Assembly (NCBI RefSeq): GCF_901000735.1
Contig: NC_081542.1
Span: forward strand, 30,486,838 to 30,550,837
DNA length: 64,000 bases
Origin: Corylus avellana
Lineage: Eukaryota > Streptophyta > Magnoliopsida > Fagales > Betulaceae
Direction of reading: 5' to 3'
This document shows positions 33,292 through 45,168 of the stretch, piece after piece (position 1 is the stretch's first letter; every line of letters starts with the position of its first letter). A program made the translations under genes and the position numbers. The notes beneath the pieces were generated by a model. It searched no databases. It worked only from the letters and a program-made list of their open reading frames with translations, and was not told the DNA's origin.

Positions 33292-33839
33292 GTAACGCCC
33301 AAGAAAATAATTAAGTATATTATTAGTAACCTCATACGATATAAAGAAAATGGGATGACGGCTCCTGGTTGTGATTGAGATATGGTCTTACTATTGCAGA
33401 GTTGGCCTCACATGTATAACGGAAACGGGGTGACGGCTCCTGGTAGTGATTTAGATATGGTCTCACTACCACAGGGCTAGCCTCACATGTATAATGGAAA
33501 CGGGGTGACGGCTCCCCGTAGTGATTAAGATATGGTCTCACTACCGCAAGGCTAGCCTCATAAGGTACATGGTACAAGATAATGAGTATGAGCATGTATA
33601 GCATAATATTTTATGATGATGACGATTTATTTTATTTGGAAATTTACTAAGCGTATTGGTATGTATATGAGGCAGGAGATGCAACTGCGCGTAATGGTTT
33701 TCTTTTGTGAGAAGGTTGAGAGAAAAAATAAAAATGTGTTATGGAGTTGAGTGAGAGAACGTATGCGTGTATTTTGATAAGTGAAGGAGAAGGTGTGCTT
33801 TGGTGAGTGAGAGGACTTGTGCTTGTGTTTTGATAAATG
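33292..33839. other. LTR-like fragment with a 75-bp tandem triplication
   Basis: Starts TGTAACGCCCAAG, the kind of start seen in long chromovirus LTRs. Three tandem copies of about 75 bp (33347-33567) share TGACGGCTCC, GATATGGTCT and GCCTCACATG. After 33700 it passes into imperfect GAGAGAACGTGTATTTTGATAA repeats, into which the next solo LTR is inserted. No gene. Confidence 0.5.
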
Positions 33840-33844
33840 AGAGA

Positions 33845-35373
33845 TGATGTGGTATTTTTGGGACCAAAAATATCAATTATAAAAATAACCACTCGCAATA
33901 GGACGAATCTTTGTAGAATACGGTTATAAAGAGGGTGTCGAACCTCAAGGACTGCAGGAGTTTTATTATCAAAATTCGAAAGATTAAAATTAACTTAATT
34001 AAAAAAAGAATTGATTTGATTTTCTTTAAAACTAAAGTGCATGAAAATAAAAGAGATTTAAAATAAGAGAGAGTGTAGGGTATTGACTTCACCTCTATCC
34101 GCACAACAATGGCTAATTATAATTAATTCCAGGAATTCATTCTATGCATGTTATAAATAAACAAGAAACTACCTTATTAAAGAATAAGCATAATCTATTT
34201 TCGGTTGGCACAGATTGTCCACCCAACCACTAAGATGCGGTACAACCCGTCTTCCCTAGGTATAAATTATCAAATTCTTTAATAAGATACACACAATCAA
34301 TGAATAGGTGTAACCCATCTTCGGTTGGCATGGATTATCTACCTAAATTACACTAAACTAGGGTGTAGTACAATCCGTCTTCCCTAGGCATGGCCTATCA
34401 AATCCTATTGATCATATGTCAATTAAACCCATTGTATAACCATCATCCTCATAGTCACAGAAAACAAGAATGATTTGAGATCAACAAAAGTAAAATACTT
34501 TCTAATACAAGAGAAGAATTTCACAAATATTGATTTTGAAATTTAAGAACAATTGCATTTAATAATTAAGAACAGAATCAAAAGGTAGCAATTCTCATAA
34601 TTATACAATCAACATGCATAAATTGAAAATTTAGAAATTAAATACAATCAAACTATTGTGCTTGGATAGAGTTACATCAACACCCCACAAAGGGGTTTAG
34701 CTGCTCATGATCTTCTAAGCTCCAAAGACAATTTTCTGATTTCTAGCTCTAGGAAGTGGTGTGTCCTTTTTCTCAATGCTTAGAGGCCTATTTATAGGGC
34801 TTAGGAGAGTCCTAGAAGCCCTAGTAATCCTAGAAATTTCGGAGATTTAAGTCAAAGTCCAATTTGGATAAAGAAAACCTAAGTCCAAATCAGAATAAGA
34901 TTCGCCCAAAATTGCGTTCCTATCTTGCAGGGCGATTTTGGCATTGTGGAGCTCTGAATTAGGAAAATTATATTTCACAATGATTTGTAGAAAATTTGAG
35001 TTAGCTTTTGAATGCCGCTTGAATCACTTCAATTGAATATCTGAGCTGAAAGTTATGGCCAAAATACCGAGACGTATGAAGAATCCAAATTTGAATCCAA
35101 TCCGATTTTGACTCCAATTTGAGAAATTCCGAATTAATCCTTTTCTTTTTTTGATTAAAATTAACCATGATTGGTTAAGTTTAACCATATCTTCTAGGTC
35201 TTCCCAATTTGCCCTTTAAGCTTCGAACTTTTTCGAAAACGCTTTCTTTTCTTCCAAAAACCTAAAAAACAAAGAAAATACAAGAAGGAAGTAAAATGGA
35301 ATAAATTAACCAAACTAAAAGGTTAACACATGTAAGTTAAGAGCTTAAAATATGAATATTTTAGCACTTAACA
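33845..35373 (-). mobile_element. Complete solo LTR, family B
   Basis: The plus strand runs TGATGTGGTA to GCACTTAACA, flanked by a perfect 5-bp duplication AGAGA (33840-33844 and 35374-35378). The minus-strand TATA box is at 34789-34796. Two imperfect copies of an ACCCATCTTCGGTTGGCA...CCCGTCTTCCCTAGG segment occur at about 34195-34410. There is no internal domain. The copy at 6325-7411 is the same insertion, duplicated with its surroundings. Confidence 0.93.
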
Positions 35374-38300
35374 AGAGAGAACGTGTATTTTGATAAATGA
35401 GAGAGAAAACGTGTATTTTGAGTGAATGACAGAATGTGTGTTTTGAGTGTAGGTGGTTTAATTCCTTTAGGCTAACTTCTAGGGATTTAAATTTAAAAGT
35501 ATGTAGATAATAGATAAGATAAGGAGGATAAGATCTTTTCAAATAGTATGTTTGTTTTATTAAACCTTAGCCTATTAAACATAGTCGATGTAACTTAAGT
35601 TTTAGGGATTTTTTTTTTTTTTTTTTTTTGTAGTTGTTTAGTGCCAGGTAGATTTATTTTATAGTTGTTGGATTTTTTTCATTTTGATCATTTTAGTTTT
35701 TAGTTTTTGGCATTTTGCATTTTCATCATTTTAGTTTTGCATATTTGATTCAAAAAAAAAAAAAAAAAAAAGCCAACCATATTTTTATGAAAATTGTAAA
35801 CAATACAATTATACAAAACAAGGAAAAAAAATATCATTATAATTTATAAAAAAAGCCCATATAGGTTTAGCCTTTTAGGCCTAACCAAAAAAAATGGAAA
35901 AAATTACAAAAATGCCATGCCCATAACAACCTCCCTGCCTTACCCAACTTGCAGTACCCGCCCCGTTCAACCTGCCCCACAAAACCCGAACCTGGGCAGA
36001 TAGGGCTCACTTTTCCAGGGCAGCGGGTTGGATTTTCCAAACCCACAGAGTGCGGGTCGGGTAGGGGAAAAGGCGGATACTCGACTCGCCTTGACCCGTG
36101 CCCACCCCTAAGAAGAAGGATATGGAGATGAAGAAAATGGACAAGATGAAGTAGAGATTCCACTTCCATTAAATGATTTTGAAGTGACTGATGGAGAGGA
36201 GGAGGACATTTACGTCAGTCCCAAATGTGAAGAAGTTCTACGGGCGGCTCGGGAGGCTGGATAGAAGTGATTCCAACCATGGGGTGTATCATCATCATCT
36301 AAGAAGGAGGTTAACACTGTAAAGGGTAAATTCAAACAGCCGAATTAAGAGGATGTGGAAAGTCCTGAACTGTGTAGCTTAGAAAGTGAAGAAGAGGATG
36401 ATGAAGGTACATCCAAACGCAATAGAAGGAAGTATCCGGAATGACAGGGATTGCATGACCTTAAAGAGAAGGTTGAATTACATTTGGGATAGCTATTTGC
36501 AAACCTATCTGAGTTTAAAGAAGCACTACAGCTGTATGTAGTACATAATTGCTTCGATTACACTTACATGCATAACGAGAAAAACCGTGTTTCAGCCTAT
36601 TGTAAGAAAAAAATGTTGATGGAGAGTTTATGCGTCATGGAAGAATAATACTAAATACTTCCAAATAAAGACACTAGTTGATGTTCATAACTGTGGAAGT
36701 CATTACTATAATAAACGAGCAACAATCAAGTGGGCAGCACACCGATACGTTGAAAACTTTAGAGATCAAACTAATTGGAAGGCTAGTGCTTTAAAAGAGG
36801 CGGTTCGAAGGGATTACAATGTGGAGCTATCTTTGCTTGATTGCCACCACGCCAAAAGAATGGCATTGAATTTGTTAACATGGACACATGATGAGCAGTA
36901 CAAACTTACAAGAGCGTATTGTAATGCAATACGTAAGTGGAATCCCGGTAGCTCAACTTACATACAAAGAGATGGTGTATTCTTCCAAATGATGTATGTT
37001 TAAGTGACTGGTTGTAAGCGAGGTTTTTTGGCTAGATGTAGGCCGATAATATGTGTAGACACCTACTTTATAAAAGGTCGTCATGGTGGGCAGCTACACA
37101 TGCTACCATTGAACGGGATGAGAATGATGACATCTTCCCAATAGCATATGCTATATGTGAGACTAAAAATAGAGCCACATGGGCATGGATTTTAAACTTT
37201 GTTGGAGGATATTGGGAATCCAAGAGAGCACACATGGGCATTTATGTCTGACAGACAAAAGGTAACAACCTGACATCCTAATTGAATGAATATTTAACAT
37301 TTGTGACAACATTTGAATAACATATGTTAATTAAATTGTTCTCTTCTTACACAGGGACTAATGGAAGCCATGGAGTATTTGATGCTTGATGTAGAGCACA
37401 GATTATGTGTTAGACATTTGCATCGAAACTTTGAGAACAAGGGCTATAAGGGCAAGGCATACAAGGATGCATTGTGGGGTGCAGCTCAAGCAGCAAATGA
37501 AAATCAATTAAAGTACTACATGTCTGTGATAAAAGAAATGGATACTGTAGCCTATGATTACATCGAGAAGGTGGACCTAAAGATCTGGTCAAGGCATGCT
37601 TTCAGGGCATATAGTTGCGGTGATATACTTCTGAATAATATAGTTGAGACTTTCAATGCATAGGTACTTGAAGCTAGAGATTAGCCCATTCTTACTTGCA
37701 TGGAGATGATAAGGTGGCAACTAATGAATCTGATTAGCCAAAAAAGGGTTGGTGTAGCAACGTCAACCAATAATATTTGTCCTAAGATTATTAAAAAGTT
37801 AGATAGGAACTAGTCAGATGCTAGAAATTACATTTCCCACTGGAGTAACTACTTGACATTTGAGGTTGACCACAGTCATGAGACTATGAGAGTTGTCAAT
37901 CTAAATTCAAGAACTTGTGGATGTGGTAGGTGGCAGTTGAATGGCATTCCATGCCCTTATGCTTGTTGTGCAATTTATGCAAATAGGAAAACTCCAGAGA
38001 GCTATGTAAGTAAGTGGTACTTCATGGATACATATAAGAAGTCATATGCATATAACATTGAGCCGATGCCTGGCCCTAAAGATTGGGCTATTGAAAATGA
38101 TGTGGAACTCATAATGCCACCTTTACCCAAAAAACTTCGAGGTAGGCTGAAGAAGGTGAGAAAAAGAGGAGCTGATGAAAACAAGCTTGACGAAAGTGTT
38201 AAGGTCACTCAAAAAGGGTATGATGTACGGTATAGAAATTGCAATTAACTGGGCCATAACTCTAGGAGTGGCACCCAACCAAAGAATCCAAATAGGAAGA

Positions 38301-38770
38301 TATGGCCAAAGAAGGTTAAGAAGATAAAGCCGAACACTTACACTGAGGTGAGTTTCTACATAATATTCTACGGTAATTTAACATTTGACATTTTTAATGT
38401 TTTTCATATTGGTTTTTTTGATTATATGATGTAATAGGGAGGTATGTCAAAGACAATGCATCCAACTGACATACCCCAACCAGTTGCCATCCCAAGTGGA
38501 CAAAGTAGGAGTTCCATCAAGCTAGATAGTAGGTAGAAGGTCAGCTAGGCTACAATCAATGGTGAGTTCCTCAATTTTGTTTGTTGTGTAGTAGATTCGA
38601 CTGCCATATAGAGCTAATTTGTGGTCATATTGTTAATTGTATTGCCTATGTTGATGTAGGTTAGCCCATCACAGCCAGTGGGGCAACACCAACCTCATCC
38701 ACAGCCAACACAATTCAAGACAACAGAATAGGGATTATATGAATATGACAATTATGTAATTTTTGTATAA
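34287..38770 (+). repeat. 4.48 kb duplicated block, copy 2
   Basis: Partner of 6325-10806. The last shared bases are TTTTTGTATAA at 38760-38770, after which this copy continues as CACTA transposase while copy 1 continues as Mutator 3' sequence. The homologous sequence presumably extends left of 34287, but the N gap hides it in copy 1. Confidence 0.95.
36111..38732 (+). pseudogene. Mutator-like transposase, decayed, copy 2
   Basis: Same domain order as copy 1: acidic N-terminus, MULE core with an intron at about 37261-37355, SWIM finger at about 37921-37974, basic tail with an intron at about 38348-38438. It has the same in-frame stops, so both copies descend from an already dead ancestor. 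Differences from copy 1 include one SWIM-region residue (QLNGIPC instead of QLIGIPC). The 3' end lacks the GRF ORF that follows copy 1. Confidence 0.88.
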
Positions 38771-40630
38771 TTGTATACGGATATGCCTCGAACATTTCTC
38801 GTTGTATACGACTTAAGGACCGTACGATATCGGGGTTAAAGAGTCATGACAGTCATGTACTGATGCAGCAGCTTCTACCTATTGCATTGCGTGGTTCACT
38901 TCCAAGCAATGTGGTTAGACCTCTTGTTGAGATGTCCACATTCTTCAGGTGCCTATGTTCAACAACATTGACCGAACAGGATATTGACCGACTACAGTGT
39001 GACATCTGTATCACGTTGTGCAAGATGGAACAGGTTTTCCCCCCAGCTTCTTTACGAGCATGGTTCATGTGGTCGTGCATCTTATCCGTGAATGCCGACT
39101 CGGTGGACCTGTACAGTATAGATGGATGTATCCGGCAGAGAGGTAAAATTTGTTTACGGATATTCTTCTATTTTTTGGTTTCAGGTGCCAATACATGACA
39201 AGTACTAACTAAACTGAAAATATGTATTGGTTCATATTTAGGAGCCTTGGAGTATTCAAATCTAATGTGCGCAACAAAGCGGCTCCTGAGGGCTGCATTG
39301 CGGAGGGCTACATAGCAACTGAGTTGGTGACGTTTTGTTCGAGATATTTAGAGAATACACCAACCTTTCACAATAGGATACAAAGAAATCTGGATGGTTC
39401 AAAGGGAAATGGAACACGAGTCCGACTCGACCGAATCACAATGACACAGATACACCGGTATATTATGTTCAACTTGGACGAGTTTCATCTTTTGTTGGCA
39501 CATTGCATGCTCAATGAACTTGTGACAATATTGCTCGTATTGAATTATAATTAACATAATTTCGAATTGTAGGATGCACATAGATACGCTTAGGCGATCA
39601 TGCAATAGGGGACGAACAACAGAGGCTCAGTTGGAAACCCAACATTATGACTTGTTCTGCGAGTGGTACCGTGACTACGTAAGAATGATGTGATGTTTAC
39701 CTTATCACAATTGTCGGAGTTATTTGCGTGCTATTTTTAAAATCAACTAAAGCTAGTAACCGTGCGTTTCCATTGTACGTAATATATTCACAGGTCGATC
39801 GATTGGACGAGCGATCCAGGAATGAACTTGGTGACAAATTGGTAATGCATTGTAGAGGGCCGAGGGAGGCAGCAGTCAGATACAATAGATATGTGGTTAA
39901 CGGCAAGCTGTTTCGCACTATTGCATCTGATGCCGGAAAGAGGACTCAGAACAGCGGGGTGTGTGTGCCGACTCTTGATGGCGACACGTACTACGAAAAG
40001 TTAACGGAAATAGTTGAGGTTGAGTATTACGACAGGACTAAGTACGTTTTGTTTAGGTGTGATTGGGCAGACAACACGAGGGACAAGGGGTACAAGGTGG
40101 ATGAGTATGGTATAGTACTTGTCAACTTCAAAAACCTTGTCCACACGGGAGAACTGGTTTCTGATGAGCCGTATGTGCTAACTTCACAAGTTGACCAGGT
40201 ATTTTACGTACAAGATGATAGGTGCCCAGATTGGGCTTGCGCAGTAAGGACCAAGCCTAGAAACATATACGACGTTGGTCAGGTTGAAGGACATCAAGAT
40301 TCATGTGCCAATTACCACGAGTGTGAGCCTCTTATTTTGCCCAGAAATGTTGATCACGATCTACAAGATCATATCGAATACGTCAGACACGACTTAGATC
40401 CAACCGAAGCGTATGTATATTATTATAATTAATTTTATATTTATGTTTTGATTCGTAGTTGTTCACTACATGCACATTACATCAACACACTTAATTAAGC
40501 TGTGCATTTGCTAAAATCTGATATATATCTCATGTAGCACTATTATTCATGCATACTTAACGTAGTAAATATTTCATACATTGTATACGAAATTAATTGG
40601 GTTTGTGGTGTTTTTTACAGGGTACCATGA
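38771..40630 (+). pseudogene. CACTA TNP2-type transposase, C-terminal part
   Basis: The frame is open at the junction and reads into DUF4218: LKSHDSHVLMQQLLPIALRG, then CDICITLCKMEQVFPP. A missing base in a C run near 39040 shifts the frame before MVHVVVHLIRECRLGGPV. An intron at 39144-39240 precedes SLGVFKSNVRNKAAPEGCIA. Another exon (39571-39679) and an intron lead to DUF4216 (ERSRNELGDKLV, VLFRCDWAD, DEPYVLTSQVDQVFYVQD; 39795-40412). The last exon probably adds three codons after the acceptor at about 40620 and stops at TGA 40628-40630. Full-length TNP2 proteins bind CACTA ends and catalyse excision. This lacks the N-terminal binding and catalytic domains. Confidence 0.87.
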
Positions 40631-43600
40631 GTACAAGGGGGAAGAGGAAAGCACGTAGGGGCTCGTCTGCAGTGCGGCAGTCTACGTCGCCTGGGTCTCC
40701 GGCAGGCCAACTTGATGACAGCGAGCAACAAGACGTTGCTCAGCTTCTTGGGATGCAGGAAGGATATCGACCACTTCTTCCAGGCACGATGGAAGGGGAG
40801 ACCCCTGTCATAGCTCCATACACTCGGGCAGGCATGGCCCACATGGGGTATCGGGTTGATTCGTACCCGTACAGCGGGTTACGACAGAGTTCTGAGGGCG
40901 ATGTCGAGCGGCTTTACACCCAGCATAGCACAGGTACGCCCGACTGTTTTTTTAAATATTCAAAAGATTGAAAGTTTCTAACTATATTGGTGCAATATCA
41001 ATTATATTTAACTACAACTACAACTTCATAGAATTCTAAACATTATTAAAAACTACAAAGCAGGTCTGGAGGACACTGAGACAGAGGCCCAGGAACACAT
41101 GGTTGGTGGGGCACAGGCCACGGATGACCCGCAGCCCACCAACCCTGCTCCCGACGCTCGGTTAGGCCCTCGGCAGGTCCGGATCATAAGTAAGTGTATA
41201 TACTTTAATGTCGTGCATATTTGGTTTTAATTTACTTGTTACCTAGTATTGAATTCGAAATAACTTACCTAACTAATTTTTAATTTGTTAGGTACTGATT
41301 CTGAAAGAAACACCGTTATTGAGGTGTTTACCATTCTTGATTCGCACAGGCGGCCGGGAGTCCCCCCCGGCAAACGGATCATTTTAGAGTACAATGCATC
41401 ATTCCAGCCCGTTGGATTTAGTGCCGTGCGGTTTAGACGGATGACCGGAGACATAGTTAGTAGCGGAAATTTTGTCTGAATACCGGACGATTGGACGAAG
41501 GTACCGGACCGTACCAAGGAGGATATTTGGGACGCCTTGATGGTATGTTTTTTAATAATAAGTTAAACACTAGTAATGTATATATGTATATATACGCTCT
41601 AAGTTGCAAATATATATGTGTGTTTAGTAAGTAAATGCATATACACATATTTTATTTTATTTTTTAATTTATCAATGTTGAACTTGTGCAGGCATACTTT
41701 TTCGTTCCACCCGAGTACAACTTGGAAGCAGTAAAAAATGAAGCATTTAAGGATATGGGCTCCAAGCTGCGGACTTGGAGGCACGAGCTTAAAAAAATAT
41801 GTGCCATTACGGAGGAAGATACGCCGGACACTATACGGGCAAGACTGGGGGGACAGACGCTAGGCGAGTACAATGCCGTCGATCTGGATATCTTATTGGA
41901 GAGATGGTGTACCCAGGAGAATAGGGTAGGTCATGAGTTAAATTCTTAGTGTTGTGTACTGTCATTTATTGTAATTGTATTGGTATTAACATATTAAAAG
42001 TGTTAACTGTGTAGGAGTATGCGGCGAAAATGAAGAGCTTGCGAGCATTAAATGATTCACCACATTGCACCGGATCAATGAGCTATGCCAGGTTGACACA
42101 GAGGAGGTACGTGTGTAATTTATCCTATATATATCTAACATTATATCATTTGATATATTTAAAAATAAATGTATGTCCTATTTTAAATGCAGGCCGAACG
42201 TTTGGGCCATCAACCTACTCGTGCACAAAATTATGTCAAGTCACACACGAAGAAGGGCGGTGGATATCCGAATGATATTGTGAAGGAGAGATGTGTATGC
42301 TATTCACTTTTCATATGTTGTTTTGCTTGTATATTTGATAAATTATTTGCGATTAACAGTTGTGCGACCCACTGACTCAATAATTAATGTGACATTCAGG
42401 AAAAGATGAATGAGCTTATACCCACCGACCCTGCAGCATCGTCTAGCATCACAGAGGGAACGGTCAGGTGGGCGCCAAACGACGCATTGCCCAGGCAATG
42501 GGAAATAAGCCTGAGTATGCCGGTAGGGTTCGGATGGCCGGACCAAATATTCTGCCTGTGCGGGGGACCATACACTCATACTATACACCGTCACAGGCAC
42601 GGTCAGGAAACGTCAGGTACTCCACGATATCACAAGACACACTTGATAGAGCGCTTGACGCGGAGAGGGCGAAGCACAAGGAAGAGATGGATGCGTTGTT
42701 GGCCGAGAACAATGCGCGGGTAGCCCAGCAAGTGGCGGAGCAGATGGCTGAGAACAATGCCCGGGTAGCGCGACAGGCAGCTGAACAGGAGGCTGAACGT
42801 CAGGCAAGGTTTGACGCCCGTTTTCGCCAACTTGAGGAAATGATCCGGTTTCACACCCCACCAGACAATGCTTCCCCACCCTTTGCGATGGTGCGATCGT
42901 CGGTCGACAGTGGATCAGGTACTGACTTTTTTTAATAGTCAATTTAGTTTTATAACTGTCCCTATATATATATTTAGAATTTGGATATGTTGTAGTCATT
43001 CTAAATAATTAATGATGTTGTAAATCTTGCTTAAATTTGGTTTATATATCATGGTTGGTTTGGTGATGGATGTGGGTTAGAGTTTTGCATTTGAAGTATT
43101 TATTTGTATTATGGTCCTTGTAGAATATTAAGAATCTAGTGTATGTGATTGCGTGAGAGTATGAAACGATCAAGTCCACAGTAGATGAATATCATAATTT
43201 TATGTAGTTAATTTATTTTGATTTGAATATATATAAACTCCTATGTGTTAATATCATCAACAAATTAAGATATTACGGGAAGATTATCAAAATGCTGCAT
43301 GCATTATAAATATAATTCAAATTGTTGGCTTCAATTTGGTCTACTATGAAATAGTGCTGGTTGAGATAATTATTTAGAGTTATTCATGCACGTATAAATG
43401 GATATAACTGCATGGCACGAAGCAATACATGCATATCAATATCATCAAGACCAGTTCTTCATAAACTTAATTTTGTAACTCTAAATATAAATAGATATAA
43501 ATGCTAGGGAGGGCGCTTTTCCTTTGTGTTTATCATCTCTTCCATTGAACCCCCAACATTAATAACCTATATGGAAGTTCTATAATTGCAATGGAAAAAA

Positions 43601-44009
43601 GAAGAAGATCATATGTCTCACATAATTGCCATGGGAAAAACGAAGTTCATTGTCTCATGTCTATATATTATTGATTGCTCTGTGACCATGCATATATATA
43701 TTGACTTAATTGTTTTCTAATTTTTTTTATATCAAAGTTCTGCTAACTTCAACGTTTTACCTATTTTAGTTATATCATTTACTGTTAATTAACAACTGAG
43801 TTAGGTGAATATTCGGGCATTTTTCTTTCACTTTACCGACGTGATTGTTTGTATTCGGGCTCAATGATTGTTTGTATTATCATCTACCGTTAGTGGATTT
43901 TATTTGTTTGGTGGTTGTTTTATTGGTGAATATTGTTTGTTTTATCATTTGCAGGTAATGGAAATCGTCGAGAGGATGCTATGGATGTCAATGATCGATA
44001 GTCTGGTTG
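40627..44009 (+). pseudogene. TnpA-like (Transposase_24, Ptta/En/Spm type) CACTA gene
   Basis: ATG at 40627 (MSTRGKRKARRGSSAVRQS). Eight GT-AG exons can be traced: about 40627-40934, 41064-41189, 41292-41542, 41692-41926, 42016-42106, 42192-42293, 42400-42918 and 43955-44009. The middle carries the Transposase_24 core (YFVPPEYNLEAVKNEAFKDM, WRHELKKI, RLGGQTLGEYNA). The C-terminus is a long AENNARVAQQVAEQ/AERQARFDARF coiled coil, as in subterminal-repeat-binding partners of En/Spm. The last exon adds NGNRREDAMDVNDR and stops. The only lesion I see is an in-frame TGA at about 41477, at the end of exon 3's first half. The protein would bind the array at 44478-45055. Confidence 0.75.
42919..43954 (+). 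other. Last intron of the TnpA-like gene
   Basis: About 1 kb, AT-rich, GTACTG donor and TTTGCAG acceptor. No separate gene is visible inside. Confidence 0.6.
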
Positions 44010-44052
44010 AGAATTTGAGGCTATTCACAGTTGTGTATAAGTTGATGTAATT

Positions 44053-44345
44053 GTATTTGTGATTGGTGTATATTATGTTAGTATGTGACATTTTTGGTGT
44101 GTTGAAGTTAGTTTTGGTGGATAGTTTGTGATTGGTGTATATTATGTTATTTGCGTCATTTTTGTGTGTTGAAGTTAGTTTTGGTGGATCGTTTGTGATT
44201 GATGTATATTATGTTATTTGCGTCATTTTGGTGTGTTGAAGTTAGTTTTGGTGGATAGTTTGTGATTGGTGTATATATATTATGTTATTTGTGTCATTAT
44301 GGTGTGTTGAAGTTAGTTTTGGTGGATAGTTTGTGATTGATGTTA
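44053..44345. repeat. Tandem repeat, about four copies of 70 bp, in the CACTA 3' part
   Basis: The unit TTTGTGATTGGTGTATATTA, ATGTTATTTGCGTCATTTT, GGTGTGTTGAAGTTAGTTTT recurs near 44058, 44127, 44188, 44259 and 44331 (partial). It lies directly after the TnpA-like stop codon. Confidence 0.85.
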
Positions 44346-44477
44346 ATGGATATGATGTATGTTATTTGATGGAAAAATTGTATATTATTTGCATGGATTT
44401 GATGGATAGATTGAATATCAGGTGAACCGTAACACAAAATTCGGGTATAGTCCTGAAATAAATCACAAAAAATATAG

Positions 44478-45055
44478 GGGGGAGGGAAAAAATTTGGTTC
44501 AAAACGAACCAAATTTGCCGACGTGTCAATTTTTGAAACGTTAAGAATTACTGACGTGTCAATTTTTGACACGTCAGTAATTCTTAACGTGTCAGAAATT
44601 GACACGTCAATAATTACTGACGTGTCATTATTTGACACGTCAGTAATTCTTGACGTGTCAGTGGTTGACACGTGAGGAATTTCCTGACGTGTCAAAAATT
44701 GAAACGTCAAAAATTCTTGACATGCCAGTTTTTCACACGTGAGGAATTTTCTGACGTGTCAATTTTGACACGTCAGAAAATTTACTCACGTGTCAAAAAA
44801 TGACACGTCAGTAATTACTGACGTGTCAACAATTGACACGTCAGGAATTATTTTTGACGTGTTAAATTGAACACGTCAAAATTTCTTGACGTGTTGGATT
44901 TAGCAATTCAGTAATTCCTGACGTGCCAAAAATGACACGTCAGGAATTCCCATTTCCTGACACCCACATTCTTCACGACCGAAACACGTCAGGAAAGCCC
45001 CGTCAGGAGGATTTACTGACGTGTCAGACGACCTGACACGTCAGTAAACCTATGT
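44478..45055. repeat. CACTA subterminal repeats, TGACGTGTCA motif
   Basis: Roughly ten TGACGTGTCA-type 10-mers and a similar number of inverse copies (TGACACGTCA) alternate every 15-30 bp, often as inverted pairs around AATTTTT or AATTACT spacers. This is the expected docking array for TnpA-like protein and ends about 25 bp before the terminus. Variant copies (TGACGTGTTA, TGACGTGCCA) lie toward the terminus. Confidence 0.9.
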
Positions 45056-45168
45056 CAATAAAAATTGTGTTTTTTGTAGTGATAGTATGTCCATGACCAT
45101 TATACTGCACGTACCAGTGTACCATGTCATATGATATATATTATTAATCCAATTATTAAGATAGTTAC

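Larger units (their letters stand above)
38771..45081 (+). mobile_element. CACTA (En/Spm) element, 5'-truncated
   Basis: Contains the C-terminal part of a TNP2-type transposase, a TnpA/Transposase_24-type gene, 70-bp tandem repeats and a dense subterminal array. The 3' terminus is TTTTTTGTAGTG (45070-45081), the complement of the CACTACAAAAAA start of CACTA elements, followed by ATA as a possible 3-bp duplication. The 5' half, including the DDE catalytic core, is missing: the element begins in mid-exon at the end of the duplicated block. It can no longer transpose by itself. Confidence 0.9.

Noticed and set aside
44478..45055. ORF of 137 residues on the minus strand (44297-44710)
   Set aside because: It is the translation of the TGACGTGTCA repeat array.
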